Part shown: one piece after another, positions 36,351 through 45,711 of the stretch
How the letters are laid out: every line of letters begins with the position of its first letter
Numbering within the stretch: the stretch's first letter is position 1
Origin: CAZJDV01 sp964544865
GTDB lineage: Bacteria; Chloroflexota; Dehalococcoidia; Lucifugimonadales; CAJWER01
Length of the DNA stretch: 64,000 nucleotides
Assembly (NCBI GenBank): GCA_964544865.1
Contig: CAZJDV010000004.1
Span: 1-64,000 of the forward strand
Reading direction: 5' to 3'
Made by a program: the position numbers and the translations under genes
The notes under the pieces: generated by a model
Database searches by the model: none
What the model was told of the DNA's origin: nothing
What the model saw: only the letters and a program-made list of their open reading frames with translations

Positions 36351-37238
36351 CTACGGGCCCGCCGCCCCCATCAATTCCCGGGCCGTCTCGCCGATATGGG
36401 CGGGCGTCGGCACGATGGTCGCGCCCGCCGACGCAAGGACCTTGATCTTCTCGTCCGCCCGCGCGGCGCGCCCGGTAACGATTGCCCCGGCGTGCCCCAT
36501 GCGACGGCCCGGCGGCGCGCTGCGGCCAACGATCAGGGCGGCCAGCGGCTTGCTGAAATCGCTCTTGATGTACTCGGCGGCCTCCTGTTCTCTCGTCCCG
36601 CCTATCTCCCCGATCATCACGACGCCATCGGTCTCCGAGTCGGCTTCGAAGAGCTTGAGTATGTCGACAAAGGAGGTCCCGCTGACGGGATCGCCGCCTA
36701 TGCCCACGCAGCTCGACTGGCCCAGGCCCAGGCCCGACAGCTGGCCAACGGCCTCATAGGTCAGTGTGCCGCTCCTGGATACGACGCCGATCCTTCCGGG
36801 CATATGGATTTGGCCGGGCATGATTCCCACCTTGCAATCCTGTCCCGGCGAGATAACCCCCGGACAGTTGGGACCGATAAGCCTCGCGCCTTTACCCTTT
36901 ATGTAGTGGACGACATCGACCATGTCTGAAACGGGGATCCCTTCGGCGATGCACACTATGGTCGGTATACCCGCGTCCGCGGCCTCGACGATCGCGTCGG
37001 CGGCGAAGGCGGGCGGCACGAACAGCATGGTCAAGTTCGCGCCCGTCCCAGCGACCGCCTGTTCAACGGTGTCGAATACCGGCGTCGTCTCATCGAACAT
37101 CTGCCCGCCCTTGCCGGGGGTGACGCCCGCGACCAGGTTGGTCCCGTATTCCTTGCACCGCTTGGCGTGGAAGCGGCCCTCTCTCCCCGTAATGCCCTGC
37201 ACCAGCAGCCGGGTGTTCCTGTCGGCAAGTATGCTCAT
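36351..37238 (-). CDS. sucD: Succinate-CoA ligase (ADP-forming) subunit alpha
   Basis: 295 residues. A CoA-binding Rossmann domain with LVQGITGREGRFHAKRC and GVTPGKGG, then GPNCPGVISPGQ, VSRSGTLTYEAV and the phosphohistidine loop RRMGHAGAIV. It forms the alpha-beta enzyme with SucC, encoded 37 bases upstream, in the TCA cycle. All motifs are intact. Confidence 0.95.
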   Translation of the reverse strand: MSILADRNTRLLVQGITGREGRFHAKRCKEYGTNLVAGVTPGKGGQMFDETTPVFDTVEQAVAGTGANLTMLFVPPAFAADAIVEAADAGIPTIVCIAEGIPVSDMVDVVHYIKGKGARLIGPNCPGVISPGQDCKVGIMPGQIHMPGRIGVVSRSGTLTYEAVGQLSGLGLGQSSCVGIGGDPVSGTSFVDILKLFEADSETDGVVMIGEIGGTREQEAAEYIKSDFSKPLAALIVGRSAPPGRRMGHAGAIVTGRAARADEKIKVLASAGATIVPTPAHIGETARELMGAAGP

Positions 37239-37275
37239 TCATTAGCTCCGGTAGAATCGTGGGTTGGAAGCTGAC

Positions 37276-38433
37276 CTAGCCCGCGGCCTCGATGGCCGCA
37301 GCGGCCTGGGACATGTCGTCGACGATGGTCACGTCCAGGGCCGAATTCGCCAGTAGCTCGCGGCCCGCTTCCGCGTTGGTCCCCAGCATCCTGACCACCA
37401 TTGGGCGGTCCATGACCGGCATCGCTTCGACGGCCGCGATTACCCCGCGGGCGACCATGTCGCAGCGGAGGATGCCGCCGAAGATGTTGATGAAGACGGA
37501 GGTCACGTTCGGGTCGGAGAGGATGATAGTCAGAGCCTGAGCTACCCTCTCCTGGTCGGCCCGGCCCCCTACGTCGAGGAAATTCGCGGGCCCAGCGCCG
37601 CTCCCGCCGATCAGGTCCATGGTCGCCATCGCCAGACCGGCGCCGTTGACCATGCAGCCTACGTTGCCATCCAGCTTGACATAGCTAACGTCGGCCTCCC
37701 GGGCTCTCGCTTCCAGGGAGTCCTCCTGCCCGGCGTCCCGCAGCCCTTGAAGTTTCGGATGCCTGTAGAGAGCGTCGTCATCGATGTTCAGCTTGGCGTC
37801 CGCCGCCAGCAGTCTGCCGTCTCCGGTCACCACGAGTGGATTGATCTCGAGCAGAGAGCAGTCGTTGCTCTCGAATATGCTGTATAGATTGGCCATCATG
37901 GCGGTGGCAGGCCTGATCTGCTCGGGACCCAGGTTGAGGCCGTAGGCGATCTTGCGGCCTTGATAGGGCTGCAACCCGAGAACCGGATCGACCTCCACGC
38001 GCAAGAGCCTCTCAGGGGTCTTCTCTGCGACCTCCTCGATATCCATGCCGCCGGATTCGCTGGCCATCACGACGACGGCCTCAGCGGCGCCGTCGATGAC
38101 CATACCGACGTAGAGCTCGCGCTCGACGTCCAAAGCCTCCTCGACCAGTACGCTGCGGATAGGGATGCCCCCCGGGCCCGTCTGGAAGGTCACGAGGCTG
38201 GTTCCGAGCAGGTACGCGGCCGCGAGCTCGGCTTCCCGGGCCGACGATACCATCTTTATCCCCCCCGCCTTGCCCCGTCCTCCGGCGTGGACCTGGGCCT
38301 TGACCGCCGCCGTGCCGCCCAGGCCCGCGGCGATCTCCCGCGCCTCCTGGGGCGTCGTGGCGACGCCGCCCTTCGGGACCGGCACTCCGCTCTCAGCCAG
38401 AATGCTTTTGGCCTGATATTCGTGAATCTTCAA
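37276..38433 (-). CDS. sucC: Succinate-CoA ligase (ADP-forming) subunit beta
   Basis: 385 residues. Starts MKIHEYQAKSILAESGVPVP with an ATP-grasp domain (AAVKAQVHAGGRGKAGGIK, EINPLVVTGDGRLLAADAKL) and a C-terminal CoA-ligase domain (VGCMVNGAGLAMATMDLI, ANFLDVGGRADQERV, SVFINIFGGILRCD). First gene of the sucCD pair; tRNA-Ser lies just upstream. Confidence 0.96.
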   Translation of the reverse strand: MKIHEYQAKSILAESGVPVPKGGVATTPQEAREIAAGLGGTAAVKAQVHAGGRGKAGGIKMVSSAREAELAAAYLLGTSLVTFQTGPGGIPIRSVLVEEALDVERELYVGMVIDGAAEAVVVMASESGGMDIEEVAEKTPERLLRVEVDPVLGLQPYQGRKIAYGLNLGPEQIRPATAMMANLYSIFESNDCSLLEINPLVVTGDGRLLAADAKLNIDDDALYRHPKLQGLRDAGQEDSLEARAREADVSYVKLDGNVGCMVNGAGLAMATMDLIGGSGAGPANFLDVGGRADQERVAQALTIILSDPNVTSVFINIFGGILRCDMVARGVIAAVEAMPVMDRPMVVRMLGTNAEAGRELLANSALDVTIVDDMSQAAAAIEAAG

Positions 38434-38464
38434 TACGGCGTACCTCTCCTCGCATTGGTTCGGG

Positions 38465-38552
38465 TGGCGGAGGGAGTGGGATTCGAACCCACGTTCCCTT
38501 TCGGAAAACCTGTTTTCAAGACAGGCGCCTTAAGCCGCTCGGCCATCCCTCC
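38465..38552 (-). tRNA. tRNA-Ser(TGA)
   Basis: The minus strand folds as a class II tRNA. The acceptor stem is GGAGGGA/TCCCTCC, the D-arm contains GGCCGAGCGGCTTAAGGC, and the anticodon stem CCTGT/ACAGG holds the loop CTTGAAA (anticodon TGA). A long variable arm (TTTCCGAAAGGGAA) and the T-arm GTGGGTTCGAATCCCAC follow. The CCA end is encoded (38465-38467). It reads UCA and related serine codons. The 38553-39031 stretch upstream holds nothing else I can support. Confidence 0.96.
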
Positions 38553-39031
38553 ACTCTCGCCTTGACGTGTTGCACACGTCGATTCTCCATACCCATTGTA
38601 ACCCAGGGAAACCGATCAAGATAAAGAGATTCGCATGCGGGCCGCTAGAATAAGCAGGGCCAGGCCCTCCGGCAGCCAGGTTATTGTAGTCGTTGTGTCT
38701 GTTTTCATCAACCACGCAGGGCCGGGAGCCTCTGCCGCGGCCGGCGCCGTCAACGTAAAGGATAGGTGGGCGCACGCATGCCTATGCGTGTCGCTCCCAG
38801 CCAAAGTAGAGGTCTTCCCACTTACGTCCCAATAGTGCGGGCATTATTCTAGTAAGCAGGCTGGTTGCCAGTCCCGGCGGCGGACCGGTGCCGGTGGCTG
38901 GATGGCTACGCGGCGTCCGCAGCTGTCCCCATGCATAGGGCTAGAGCCTCGAACGTCCGGCGGGCGTCGGTGTAACACCGAGGGACCAAACCCGCGTGTG
39001 GAGGCAGAAATGGTTTCTATGGGGGGGGCAG

Positions 39032-39786
39032 GTGGGGACAGAGCGCAGCAAGACCGTCGCCAAGGTCGCCGCTTTGATCAGTGCCTCGGAGAGTGATGTG
39101 GAGCAACTCGTTGAAGCGGGGAGGCTCGAGCGCACAGTGCTGACCGCCCTGCGGGGCAATGGGGTCAAGCTGACTCCCAGCGTCAAAAACTCCGTACAAG
39201 CCACGGTCCGGTCGCTGAAGCCTGGGGCCGCGACGCCGGAGGCCGGCCAGTCGCCGGACCCTCCCAGCGGGTCCGGCGACACAGCTACCATCATGTTCAC
39301 CGACATCGTCGGCTCCACCGGCATCATGGAGCGACTGGGCGACAGGGAAGGTCGCAAGCTGATGAGCCTGCACGACGAGATCGTCAGGCACGAGGTGGTA
39401 GCCCACGATGGCGTCGAGGTCAAGGCCCTCAGCGACGGGTTCATGCTCACGTTCCGAAGCGTCGCCCGCGGCCTTGCGTGTGCGGTGGCGATACAGCGGG
39501 ACATCGCCCCCTACAACGGCAGAAACGCCGACGCCCGAATATCGGTGCGCATCGGGCTTTCGGTAGGCGAGCCAATTCAGGACAGCGAGGACCTGTTTGG
39601 GATGTCCGTCATCATGGCGGCCCGAATATCGGCCAGCGCGAAGGGGGGCAGATCATCGCATCCCAGATCGCTTACGCGCTGGCCTCCAGCAGCGGAGACT
39701 TCCAGTTCAAGTCCCTGACTTCGGCGGAGTTCAAAGGGGTTCCCGGGCGCACCAAACTATACGAAGTCCAATGGGACATGGGCTAG
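39032..39786 (+). pseudogene. Class III adenylate/guanylate cyclase, frameshifted in a G-run
   Basis: After an N-terminal helical segment of about 75 residues (SKTVAKVAALISASESDVEQ) comes a class III cyclase domain: ATIMFTDIVGSTGIMERLGD (first metal Asp), LHDEIVRHEVVAHDGVEVK, LSDGFMLTF (second metal Asp), and VRIGLSVGEPIQDSEDLFG. Frame 1 continues into nonsense after ARISASAKGG, while another frame supplies the expected end QIIASQIAYALASSSGDFQF and GVPGRTKLYEVQWDMG. The break coincides with six G at 39643-39648, where seven would restore the frame. The GTG at 39032 is a likely start behind a G-rich Shine-Dalgarno. It would make cAMP or cGMP and is paired with the cNMP-binding gene next door. 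Confidence 0.75.
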
Positions 39787-39828
39787 GGCGATCGGCGAAA
39801 GTCACATCATCCGGAGGTCGCATTTTCA

Positions 39829-40303
39829 GTGAGAGCTCAAACCGCATGGGCGAGACTAGACCGTGCCCAGGAGGCGCTGCAAAAGTGTGAGTTGTTTCGC
39901 GATCTGCAGATGCGTCAGCTAGTGGAGGTCGCGACGCTGGCCGAGGAGGCCATGCTCAAGTCCAACCAGATTCTGCTGGAAGAGGCCCAGCCCGCTCGAT
40001 ACATATTCATCATCCTGGAAGGCCGAGCCGTCGCCCAGCTCGACACGCCCCAGGGATTCCTAATCCCTGGGGCTGGTGGGACCGGCGGACGCGGCTGGAT
40101 GGTCGTCGCTGGTCGGGGACCAGGTATACCCGGCGTCGGTCAAGGCGCTAACACCGTTGCGAGCAGCACGTATCGATGCGTCCCGCCTCGCACGGCTGAT
40201 GGATATCGATCCCGCTCTGGGCTACACGGTCGGAAAACGTCTGACCAGCCTGTTCTGCCGCCAGTACAAGTCCGCTCTCGAGGCGTTCAAGACCAGCATC
40301 TAG
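39829..40303 (+). pseudogene. Cyclic-nucleotide-binding domain protein, frameshifted
   Basis: GTG 39829 follows GGAGG (39813-39817). The first part gives a cNMP-binding fold start: ALQKCELFRDLQMRQLVEVA, ILLEEAQPARYIFIILEGRA, VAQLDTPQGFLIP. In another frame from about 40070 the protein resumes with GPADAAGWSSLVGDQVYPAS, LRAARIDASRLARLMDIDP and YTVGKRLTSLFCRQYKSALE. The break lies in the G-rich stretch at about 40060-40080. There is no helix-turn-helix, so it is a stand-alone sensor rather than a Crp-type regulator. Being 42 bases after the cyclase, it probably receives its product. The phosphate-binding cassette is divergent, so ligand binding is uncertain. Confidence 0.65.
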
Positions 40304-40353
40304 GGATATGGGATATGGGGTACGCGCAGGGGCGTACGCCCGACGGCCTGGAG

Positions 40354-41685
40354 CTAGCGGAACATGCGCGTCATGTTCTGAAGGCCCTTGCCGGAGGCCA
40401 TCTGGCGCATTAGCTTTCGCGTCTGGCGGAACTGGTTCAGGAGATGGTTGACGTCCTGGGCCGTCGTGCCGCTTCCTCTGGCGATGCGACGCTTGCGGCT
40501 GCCGCCGATGATCTCGGGGCGCCGGCGCTCCTGCGGTGTCATCGAGTATATGACCGCTTCAACCTTCTTGATCTGGTCTTCTCCCAGCTCACCCGTGGGC
40601 AGGCGGCTCTTGAGCGAAGACATTCCTGGAATCATCTCCATCAACTGGCTGAGAGAGCCCATGTTCTTGATCTGCTGAAGCTGGCCGAGGAAGTCCTCCA
40701 GGTCGAAGGTTGCCTCGCGCATCTTCTTTTCTAGCCGCTGGGCTTCCTCTTCGTCGAAGCTCGACTCGGCCTTCTCGATGAGTGTCAGCATGTCGCCCAT
40801 GCCAAGGATGCGGGAGGCCAGCCTGTCCGGGTGGAACTCCTCCAGGGCGTCGACCCTCTCGCCGGTCCCGAGGAACTTTATCGGGACGCCGGTCACCGAG
40901 ACGATCGAGAGCGCCGCGCCCCCCCGCGCGTCCCCATCGAGCTTCGTGAGCACCAGCCCACTAAGCCCGATGCGCTCGTTGAACTCTTGTGCGGCGTTTA
41001 CGGCGTCCTGGCCCGTCATCGCGTCCACGACCAGCAGTGTCTCGACCGGGGACACGGCGGACTTGACCTCCTCAAGCTCGGACATCAGCTCGTCGTCGAT
41101 CTGGAAACGACCCGCCGTGTCCACGATCGCCCACGACGCCCGCGCTTTCTCCGCGCGCTTCACACCGTCGCTGGCGACCGCCACCGTGCCCGTGGACGGG
41201 TCGTCGGCATACACTTCGACGCCGATCTGCTTGCCCAGCGTCTCTAGCTGCTGGATGGCCGCGGGCCGCTGCAAATCGGCCGCCACCAGGACCGGTGCCT
41301 GGCCGGCCTCCTTCAGGTGCTTCGCCAGTTTCGCCGCCGTGGTGGTCTTGCCCGAGCCGTTGAGGCCGATCATGAGTATCGCGGATGGAGGCTGGGGGCC
41401 GGGCTTCACACGCTGGATGCCGCCTCCGAGGATCTCGGTGAGCACATCGTTGGTGATCTTGACGACCTGCTGGCCCGGGCTGAGGCTTTTGAGCACCTCT
41501 TGCTCCAGGGCCCGCTCGCGGATCCGGGAGACGAACGTCCGGGCCACCTTGAAGTTGACGTCGGCCTCCAGCAGCACCAGTCGCACCTCGCGCAAGGCCT
41601 CGTCTACGTCCTTCCCGGTCAGCCGTCCCTTGTTGCCGAGACCGCGAAAGACGCTGTTCAGCTTGTCCGATAGGGTTTCAAACAT
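40354..41685 (-). CDS. ffh: Signal recognition particle protein Ffh (SRP54)
   Basis: 443 residues from ATG 41685. N domain MFETLSDKLNSVFRGLGNKG; G domain with GLNGSGKTTTAAKLAKHL, DTAGRFQIDDELMSEL, TKLDGDARGGAAL and FLGTGERVDALEEF; M domain with the Met-rich NMGSLSQLMEMIPGM and IIGGSRKRRIARGSG (4.5S RNA and signal-sequence binding). It targets nascent membrane proteins to FtsY. It is intact and convergent with the cNMP-binding gene. Confidence 0.96.
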   Translation of the reverse strand: MFETLSDKLNSVFRGLGNKGRLTGKDVDEALREVRLVLLEADVNFKVARTFVSRIRERALEQEVLKSLSPGQQVVKITNDVLTEILGGGIQRVKPGPQPPSAILMIGLNGSGKTTTAAKLAKHLKEAGQAPVLVAADLQRPAAIQQLETLGKQIGVEVYADDPSTGTVAVASDGVKRAEKARASWAIVDTAGRFQIDDELMSELEEVKSAVSPVETLLVVDAMTGQDAVNAAQEFNERIGLSGLVLTKLDGDARGGAALSIVSVTGVPIKFLGTGERVDALEEFHPDRLASRILGMGDMLTLIEKAESSFDEEEAQRLEKKMREATFDLEDFLGQLQQIKNMGSLSQLMEMIPGMSSLKSRLPTGELGEDQIKKVEAVIYSMTPQERRRPEIIGGSRKRRIARGSGTTAQDVNHLLNQFRQTRKLMRQMASGKGLQNMTRMFR

Positions 41686-41858
41686 TCTCAATTACCTGCT
41701 GCCCCCGTCATGGGTCTGGTGGGATGTCCAGGCATCCACATGTCTGGACATCGAGCACGTACCGTTCGATTGTATGTGTGGCGCCATCGACGAGTCAAGC
41801 AGGTGGCCGCCAGGCCTTCGCGCAGTGAGTGCGGGTGAATCCGTCGGCGCCGTCAGGC

Positions 41859-43250
41859 CTATTGCCCCGACGCTAGCGCATCCAGGAGGCCGAGGCCCAC
41901 CGCCGCCGCCGCGCCCATGAGCTCCGGCTTCACGAACTCTATGTCGTCGGCGGGCGAGTTGATGCGCGACAGGTCGTCGGCCAGAAAGAACAGGTACGGT
42001 ATGTCGGCGCTGTCAAACGGTTGGTGATCGCTGCCGGCGCCCTCTAGGGGCGAGCCTCGCATGACGGCGATGCCGTTGGCGTCGGCGTAGGCGAGCGCCT
42101 TGTTGGCGAGGTCGAAGCTGCCGATCACCTGGACGATCTCGCCGCTGCCCGGGACATCGAAGTTCAGCATCGCGACGATGTCCGCAACCTCGTCTGGCGA
42201 AAGGGAGTCGACGTAGTGCCGGCTTCCGAACAGTCCCACTTCCTCGGACCCGAAGGCGATGAACCTGAGCGTGAAGGGGAACGAGGGGCCGGCGACCTCG
42301 CGGGCAACGGCCATCAGCACGGTTACTCCCGAGCCGTTGTCGTTGGCGCCCTGGGTATCGGGGACTGTGTCGTAGTGCGCCCCGAGGATGACCACGCGGC
42401 CGTCGCCGGCCGCCCCCGGCTTTTCGGCTATCACGTTCTGCGAATCATAGCTTGTAAAGGACAGGGCGACGGTGGCTAACACGTCTCCACCGGCCATGAG
42501 GGTCAGCAGGGACTCGCCGTCTTGCTCGGAGACGGACACGGCGGGTATGTCGACCTGGCTCCCGAGATCGCCCCTGAACAGGTCGGGCACGTTGTTGTAG
42601 ACCACGGCGGCCAGAGCGCCGGCGTCCTGGACCCGCCGCACCTTTTCCGCGAAGGTGATCTCCCCTCTGTGTACGAGCGCTATCTTGCCGCTCAACCCTG
42701 TTTCGGGCAGATCGCCCTCCCGCGCCAGCCCCACGTGGACGAGCAACCCGGTGGCCGTCGTCACGGCGCCGAACCGCATGGGCAGCGCCTCAAAGTCACG
42801 AACTTCGGGGAGCGTCAGGGTAAGGAGCGGCCTGTCGGTGGCCAGACGCTCGAAGGTGAACGGCTGAAGCTGCGCCTCGAATCCGAAGTCCTCGAACAGC
42901 CCGAGCAGGTAGTCCGCAGTCGCCTTCTCCTCGCTGGTCGCGGTCTCCCTCGGGCTGAAGCCTTCGGTGAGTTTCACCAGGAACTCCCAGGTCTCGTCCG
43001 CCAATCTGGCGACGTGGTTATTGGGGGCCGCCTGGCCCTCCGAGGACGTATTGGCCGTCACTGAAGCGGCCGGCTGAGGTGTCGGAACGGCGCTGGCCAT
43101 CGGCGACGGTACGGGCGTGACAATCGGCTCCGGCGTCGCCGTCGCTTCGGGGACCGGGGTCGGAGACGTCGTCGACCCGCATGCCGCGGGGATCAGCCCC
43201 GCCGTGGCGAGCAGCAAGCCCGTAAGCAGTATGCGTCTAGCTTGACTCAT
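41859..43250 (-). CDS. Exported M28-family zinc aminopeptidase lipoprotein with PA domain
   Basis: 463 residues. Lipoprotein signal RRILLTGLLLATAGLIPAAC (lipobox IPAAC), then a Pro/Thr/Ala-rich stalk (about 25-80). An M28 shell contains an inserted protease-associated domain (LSGKIALVHRGEITFAEKVR, AAVVYNNVPDLF). Zinc ligands are His in ILGAHYDTVPDTQGANDNGS with Asp of the same motif, Glu of AFGSEEVGLFGSRHY, Asp of MLNFDVPG, and His of GSDHQPFDSADIPY. It would trim peptides outside the membrane for uptake. ATG 43250 directly precedes the signal. Divergent from nothing; the MMPL gene lies upstream on the same strand. Confidence 0.9.
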   Translation of the reverse strand: MSQARRILLTGLLLATAGLIPAACGSTTSPTPVPEATATPEPIVTPVPSPMASAVPTPQPAASVTANTSSEGQAAPNNHVARLADETWEFLVKLTEGFSPRETATSEEKATADYLLGLFEDFGFEAQLQPFTFERLATDRPLLTLTLPEVRDFEALPMRFGAVTTATGLLVHVGLAREGDLPETGLSGKIALVHRGEITFAEKVRRVQDAGALAAVVYNNVPDLFRGDLGSQVDIPAVSVSEQDGESLLTLMAGGDVLATVALSFTSYDSQNVIAEKPGAAGDGRVVILGAHYDTVPDTQGANDNGSGVTVLMAVAREVAGPSFPFTLRFIAFGSEEVGLFGSRHYVDSLSPDEVADIVAMLNFDVPGSGEIVQVIGSFDLANKALAYADANGIAVMRGSPLEGAGSDHQPFDSADIPYLFFLADDLSRINSPADDIEFVKPELMGAAAAVGLGLLDALASGQ

Positions 43251-43352
43251 TTCTTTTCCCTTTGGTGGTCTATACAACGTCTCAGGACCGCTAAAAGTAA
43301 GCGAGGCCGCTCTGCCTCTTTGATTACAGATAGGGCGATCAGTGGTACGACC

Positions 43353-45542
43353 CTACGGGCGTGGCCTCAGGAACCCGGGCGCCCACCAGTTGGCGTCTCC
43401 GAAGACGCTCATCAGGGCAGGAGCCAGCAGCGCCCTGACTACGGTGGAATCGATGAGGATCGCCAGGGCGGTGCCGAACCCCAGCACCTTAACTATCAGT
43501 ATGTCACCGGTGGCGAAGCCCGCGGAGACGAGCACCATGACCAGGGCCGCGCTTGTGATGACCCTTCCCGAGCGCTCCATGCCCGTAGCGACGGCTGCCG
43601 TGTTGTCGGCGCCGGCGTCGTACTCCTCCTTGACCCGGCTCAGGAGGAACACCTCGTAGTCCATGCTCAGGCCGAACACGATGCAAAAGAGCAGGATCGG
43701 CACCGTCGCCTCCGTGAAACCCTCCGAGCTGAAGCCCAGGACGTTCTGGAAGTGGCCCTGCTGGAACACGAACACCAACGCTCCAAAGCTGGCCAGGATG
43801 CTCATGACGTTCAGGATGACCGCTTTCAGCGGCAGCAGCACCGAACGGAAGAGCATGAACAGGGCCGCGTAGATGGCGACGAGCACGTAGACGATGACCT
43901 TCGGGAAATCGGAGTACATCTGCTCCGTGGTGTCCATCAGGTCCGCCGTCGCCCCGGTGACGAAGGTCTCCAGGCCGCCCCCGGGTCGTTGGGCCCGAAT
44001 GCCGCGAACCAGCTCCTTGGCCGCCTCGGCAATGGGGGGCAGCGATGTCGTCACATACATGATGCTCGTGTCGGCCGCGTCGTTAGTGTATGCGTCCACG
44101 GCCCTCGCGATGCCGGGCGGGCCCCGGGATGCACTGGCGTACATGATGCGGTACTGCTCCGGCGTTATCTCTGGGGAGACGGTCACAATGCTGGACACGC
44201 GGACGACACTCTCTTCGCTCTGGAGGCGGCGGGCGAACTCGTAGGCGGCGTCGATGTTCCGTGACGTCAACACCCCTTCGGCGGAAGTGGAGATGACGAT
44301 GATGGGCGCGAGCTCGCCGGGGCCGAAGTCGCGCACGACCACGTCCCATCCCTCCCGTGACTCCGCGCCCTCCGGCAGGATGGAGGCCCAGGGCGTGCCC
44401 GGCCGGACGTCCAGGAACGGCACGCCGAGCAGCAAGAGCCCAGCGCCCACGGGCACGATGACCGCCAGCGGGCGGCGCATTACCCAGCCCGCCAGCGCCG
44501 CCCAGAACCGCCCCCAGGCCCGGCGGCGGGGCAGGACCGAGAGCGAGTCCACCCTGTGGCCCAGCGCCGAGAGCAGGGCGGGGACCAGACTCATCGCCAG
44601 CAGCATGGAGAACAGGATGACGGTGACGCCCCCCACCCCCAGAGAGCGCAGCATCATGAATTTGAAAAACAGCAGGCCGGAAAGAGCGATCACCGTGGTG
44701 GCGCCGGAGAACAAAATGGCCTTGCCCGCCGTGGCGCATGTTACCGCCACCGCGTCTGCCACCTCGCGGCGTTCCAACTCCTCTCGAAAGCGACTGACCA
44801 TCAACAGCGAGTAGTCGACCGCCATCCCGAGGCCCAGGAAAGAGGCGATGTTGAGCACGAATATGGACATGTCCATGCGCTGCCCAAGCAGGTACACCAG
44901 CGCCAGGGTCATCACGACGCTGACGACGCCCATGGCCACCGGCAGGCCGGCGGCCACCACGCCTCCGAAGATGATCACCAGTGCGACCAGTACGAGGGGG
45001 AGAGTCACGATTTCAGCCCGCCGAAGATCGTTCTCGCTGGCGTCGTTCAGGTCGGAGAATATGGCGATGCCGCCGGTGACCCAGATGTCGAGCACGTCGC
45101 TTTGGATGCGGTCCCTGAGCCTGGGGTAGAGGTCCACCGAGGAGTCGATGTCCGTATTGAGCCGGACGAGCGCGTAGGTGGTGCGCAAATCGGGCGAGAC
45201 CATGAAGGGATCCTGGTCGTCGTAGAAGGTGGTGATGCGCCCCACCTCGGAGAAGGCCTCGAGAGGGGCCAGCGCGGCGGTGACGGCGCCGGCGTAGGCC
45301 GCATCGATCACCGCCAGACTATCGCTGGAGAATACGACGGTGATCGATGACTCGGGGATGCCGAGCCTGTCCGTCATCAGCTCAAGGGCGACGCGTGACT
45401 CAGTGTCGACGTCGCCGAACCCGGACTTCAGCACGGAGAGGACGCTGGGCGCCAAGGTGAGGCTGGCCAGCAGCCCGGCCGCCCACGCGCCCATCACCCA
45501 CCAGCGCAGCCTGGCCATCAGATGGCCCCACCTGGCTAGCAT
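43353..45542 (-). CDS. MMPL/RND-family transporter
   Basis: 729 residues with the duplicated RND layout: a single N-terminal helix, a large extracytoplasmic domain (about 40-165), five helices, a second extracytoplasmic domain (about 370-540), then six more. The transmembrane signatures are FLGLGMAVDYSLLMVSRFRE and VFGLSMDYEVFLLSRVKEEY, whose Asp-Tyr pairs are the proton-relay positions of MmpL proteins. Such pumps export lipids, siderophores or toxic compounds; the cargo is unknown and no adaptor gene is adjacent. Confidence 0.9.
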   Translation of the reverse strand: MLARWGHLMARLRWWVMGAWAAGLLASLTLAPSVLSVLKSGFGDVDTESRVALELMTDRLGIPESSITVVFSSDSLAVIDAAYAGAVTAALAPLEAFSEVGRITTFYDDQDPFMVSPDLRTTYALVRLNTDIDSSVDLYPRLRDRIQSDVLDIWVTGGIAIFSDLNDASENDLRRAEIVTLPLVLVALVIIFGGVVAAGLPVAMGVVSVVMTLALVYLLGQRMDMSIFVLNIASFLGLGMAVDYSLLMVSRFREELERREVADAVAVTCATAGKAILFSGATTVIALSGLLFFKFMMLRSLGVGGVTVILFSMLLAMSLVPALLSALGHRVDSLSVLPRRRAWGRFWAALAGWVMRRPLAVIVPVGAGLLLLGVPFLDVRPGTPWASILPEGAESREGWDVVVRDFGPGELAPIIVISTSAEGVLTSRNIDAAYEFARRLQSEESVVRVSSIVTVSPEITPEQYRIMYASASRGPPGIARAVDAYTNDAADTSIMYVTTSLPPIAEAAKELVRGIRAQRPGGGLETFVTGATADLMDTTEQMYSDFPKVIVYVLVAIYAALFMLFRSVLLPLKAVILNVMSILASFGALVFVFQQGHFQNVLGFSSEGFTEATVPILLFCIVFGLSMDYEVFLLSRVKEEYDAGADNTAAVATGMERSGRVITSAALVMVLVSAGFATGDILIVKVLGFGTALAILIDSTVVRALLAPALMSVFGDANWWAPGFLRPRP

Positions 45543-45711
45543 GGGCGAGCGGGATCTCTAATTAGTGGAACACTTGTGGTAATGACAGGCCGCAACACTT
45601 CGGCGAAATAAGCCCTGGACAGGTCTAAGCCCTTCATCGTGCTGGGCTACCCCATTCTGTATTATCGTGGCGCTCAGCACCGAGGTTGCCAGGTGAATCA
45701 GAGCGCAGCCC

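Noticed and set aside
38553..39031. Small ORFs between tRNA-Ser and the cyclase
   Set aside because: None has a convincing ribosome-binding site or any recognisable composition; treated as intergenic.
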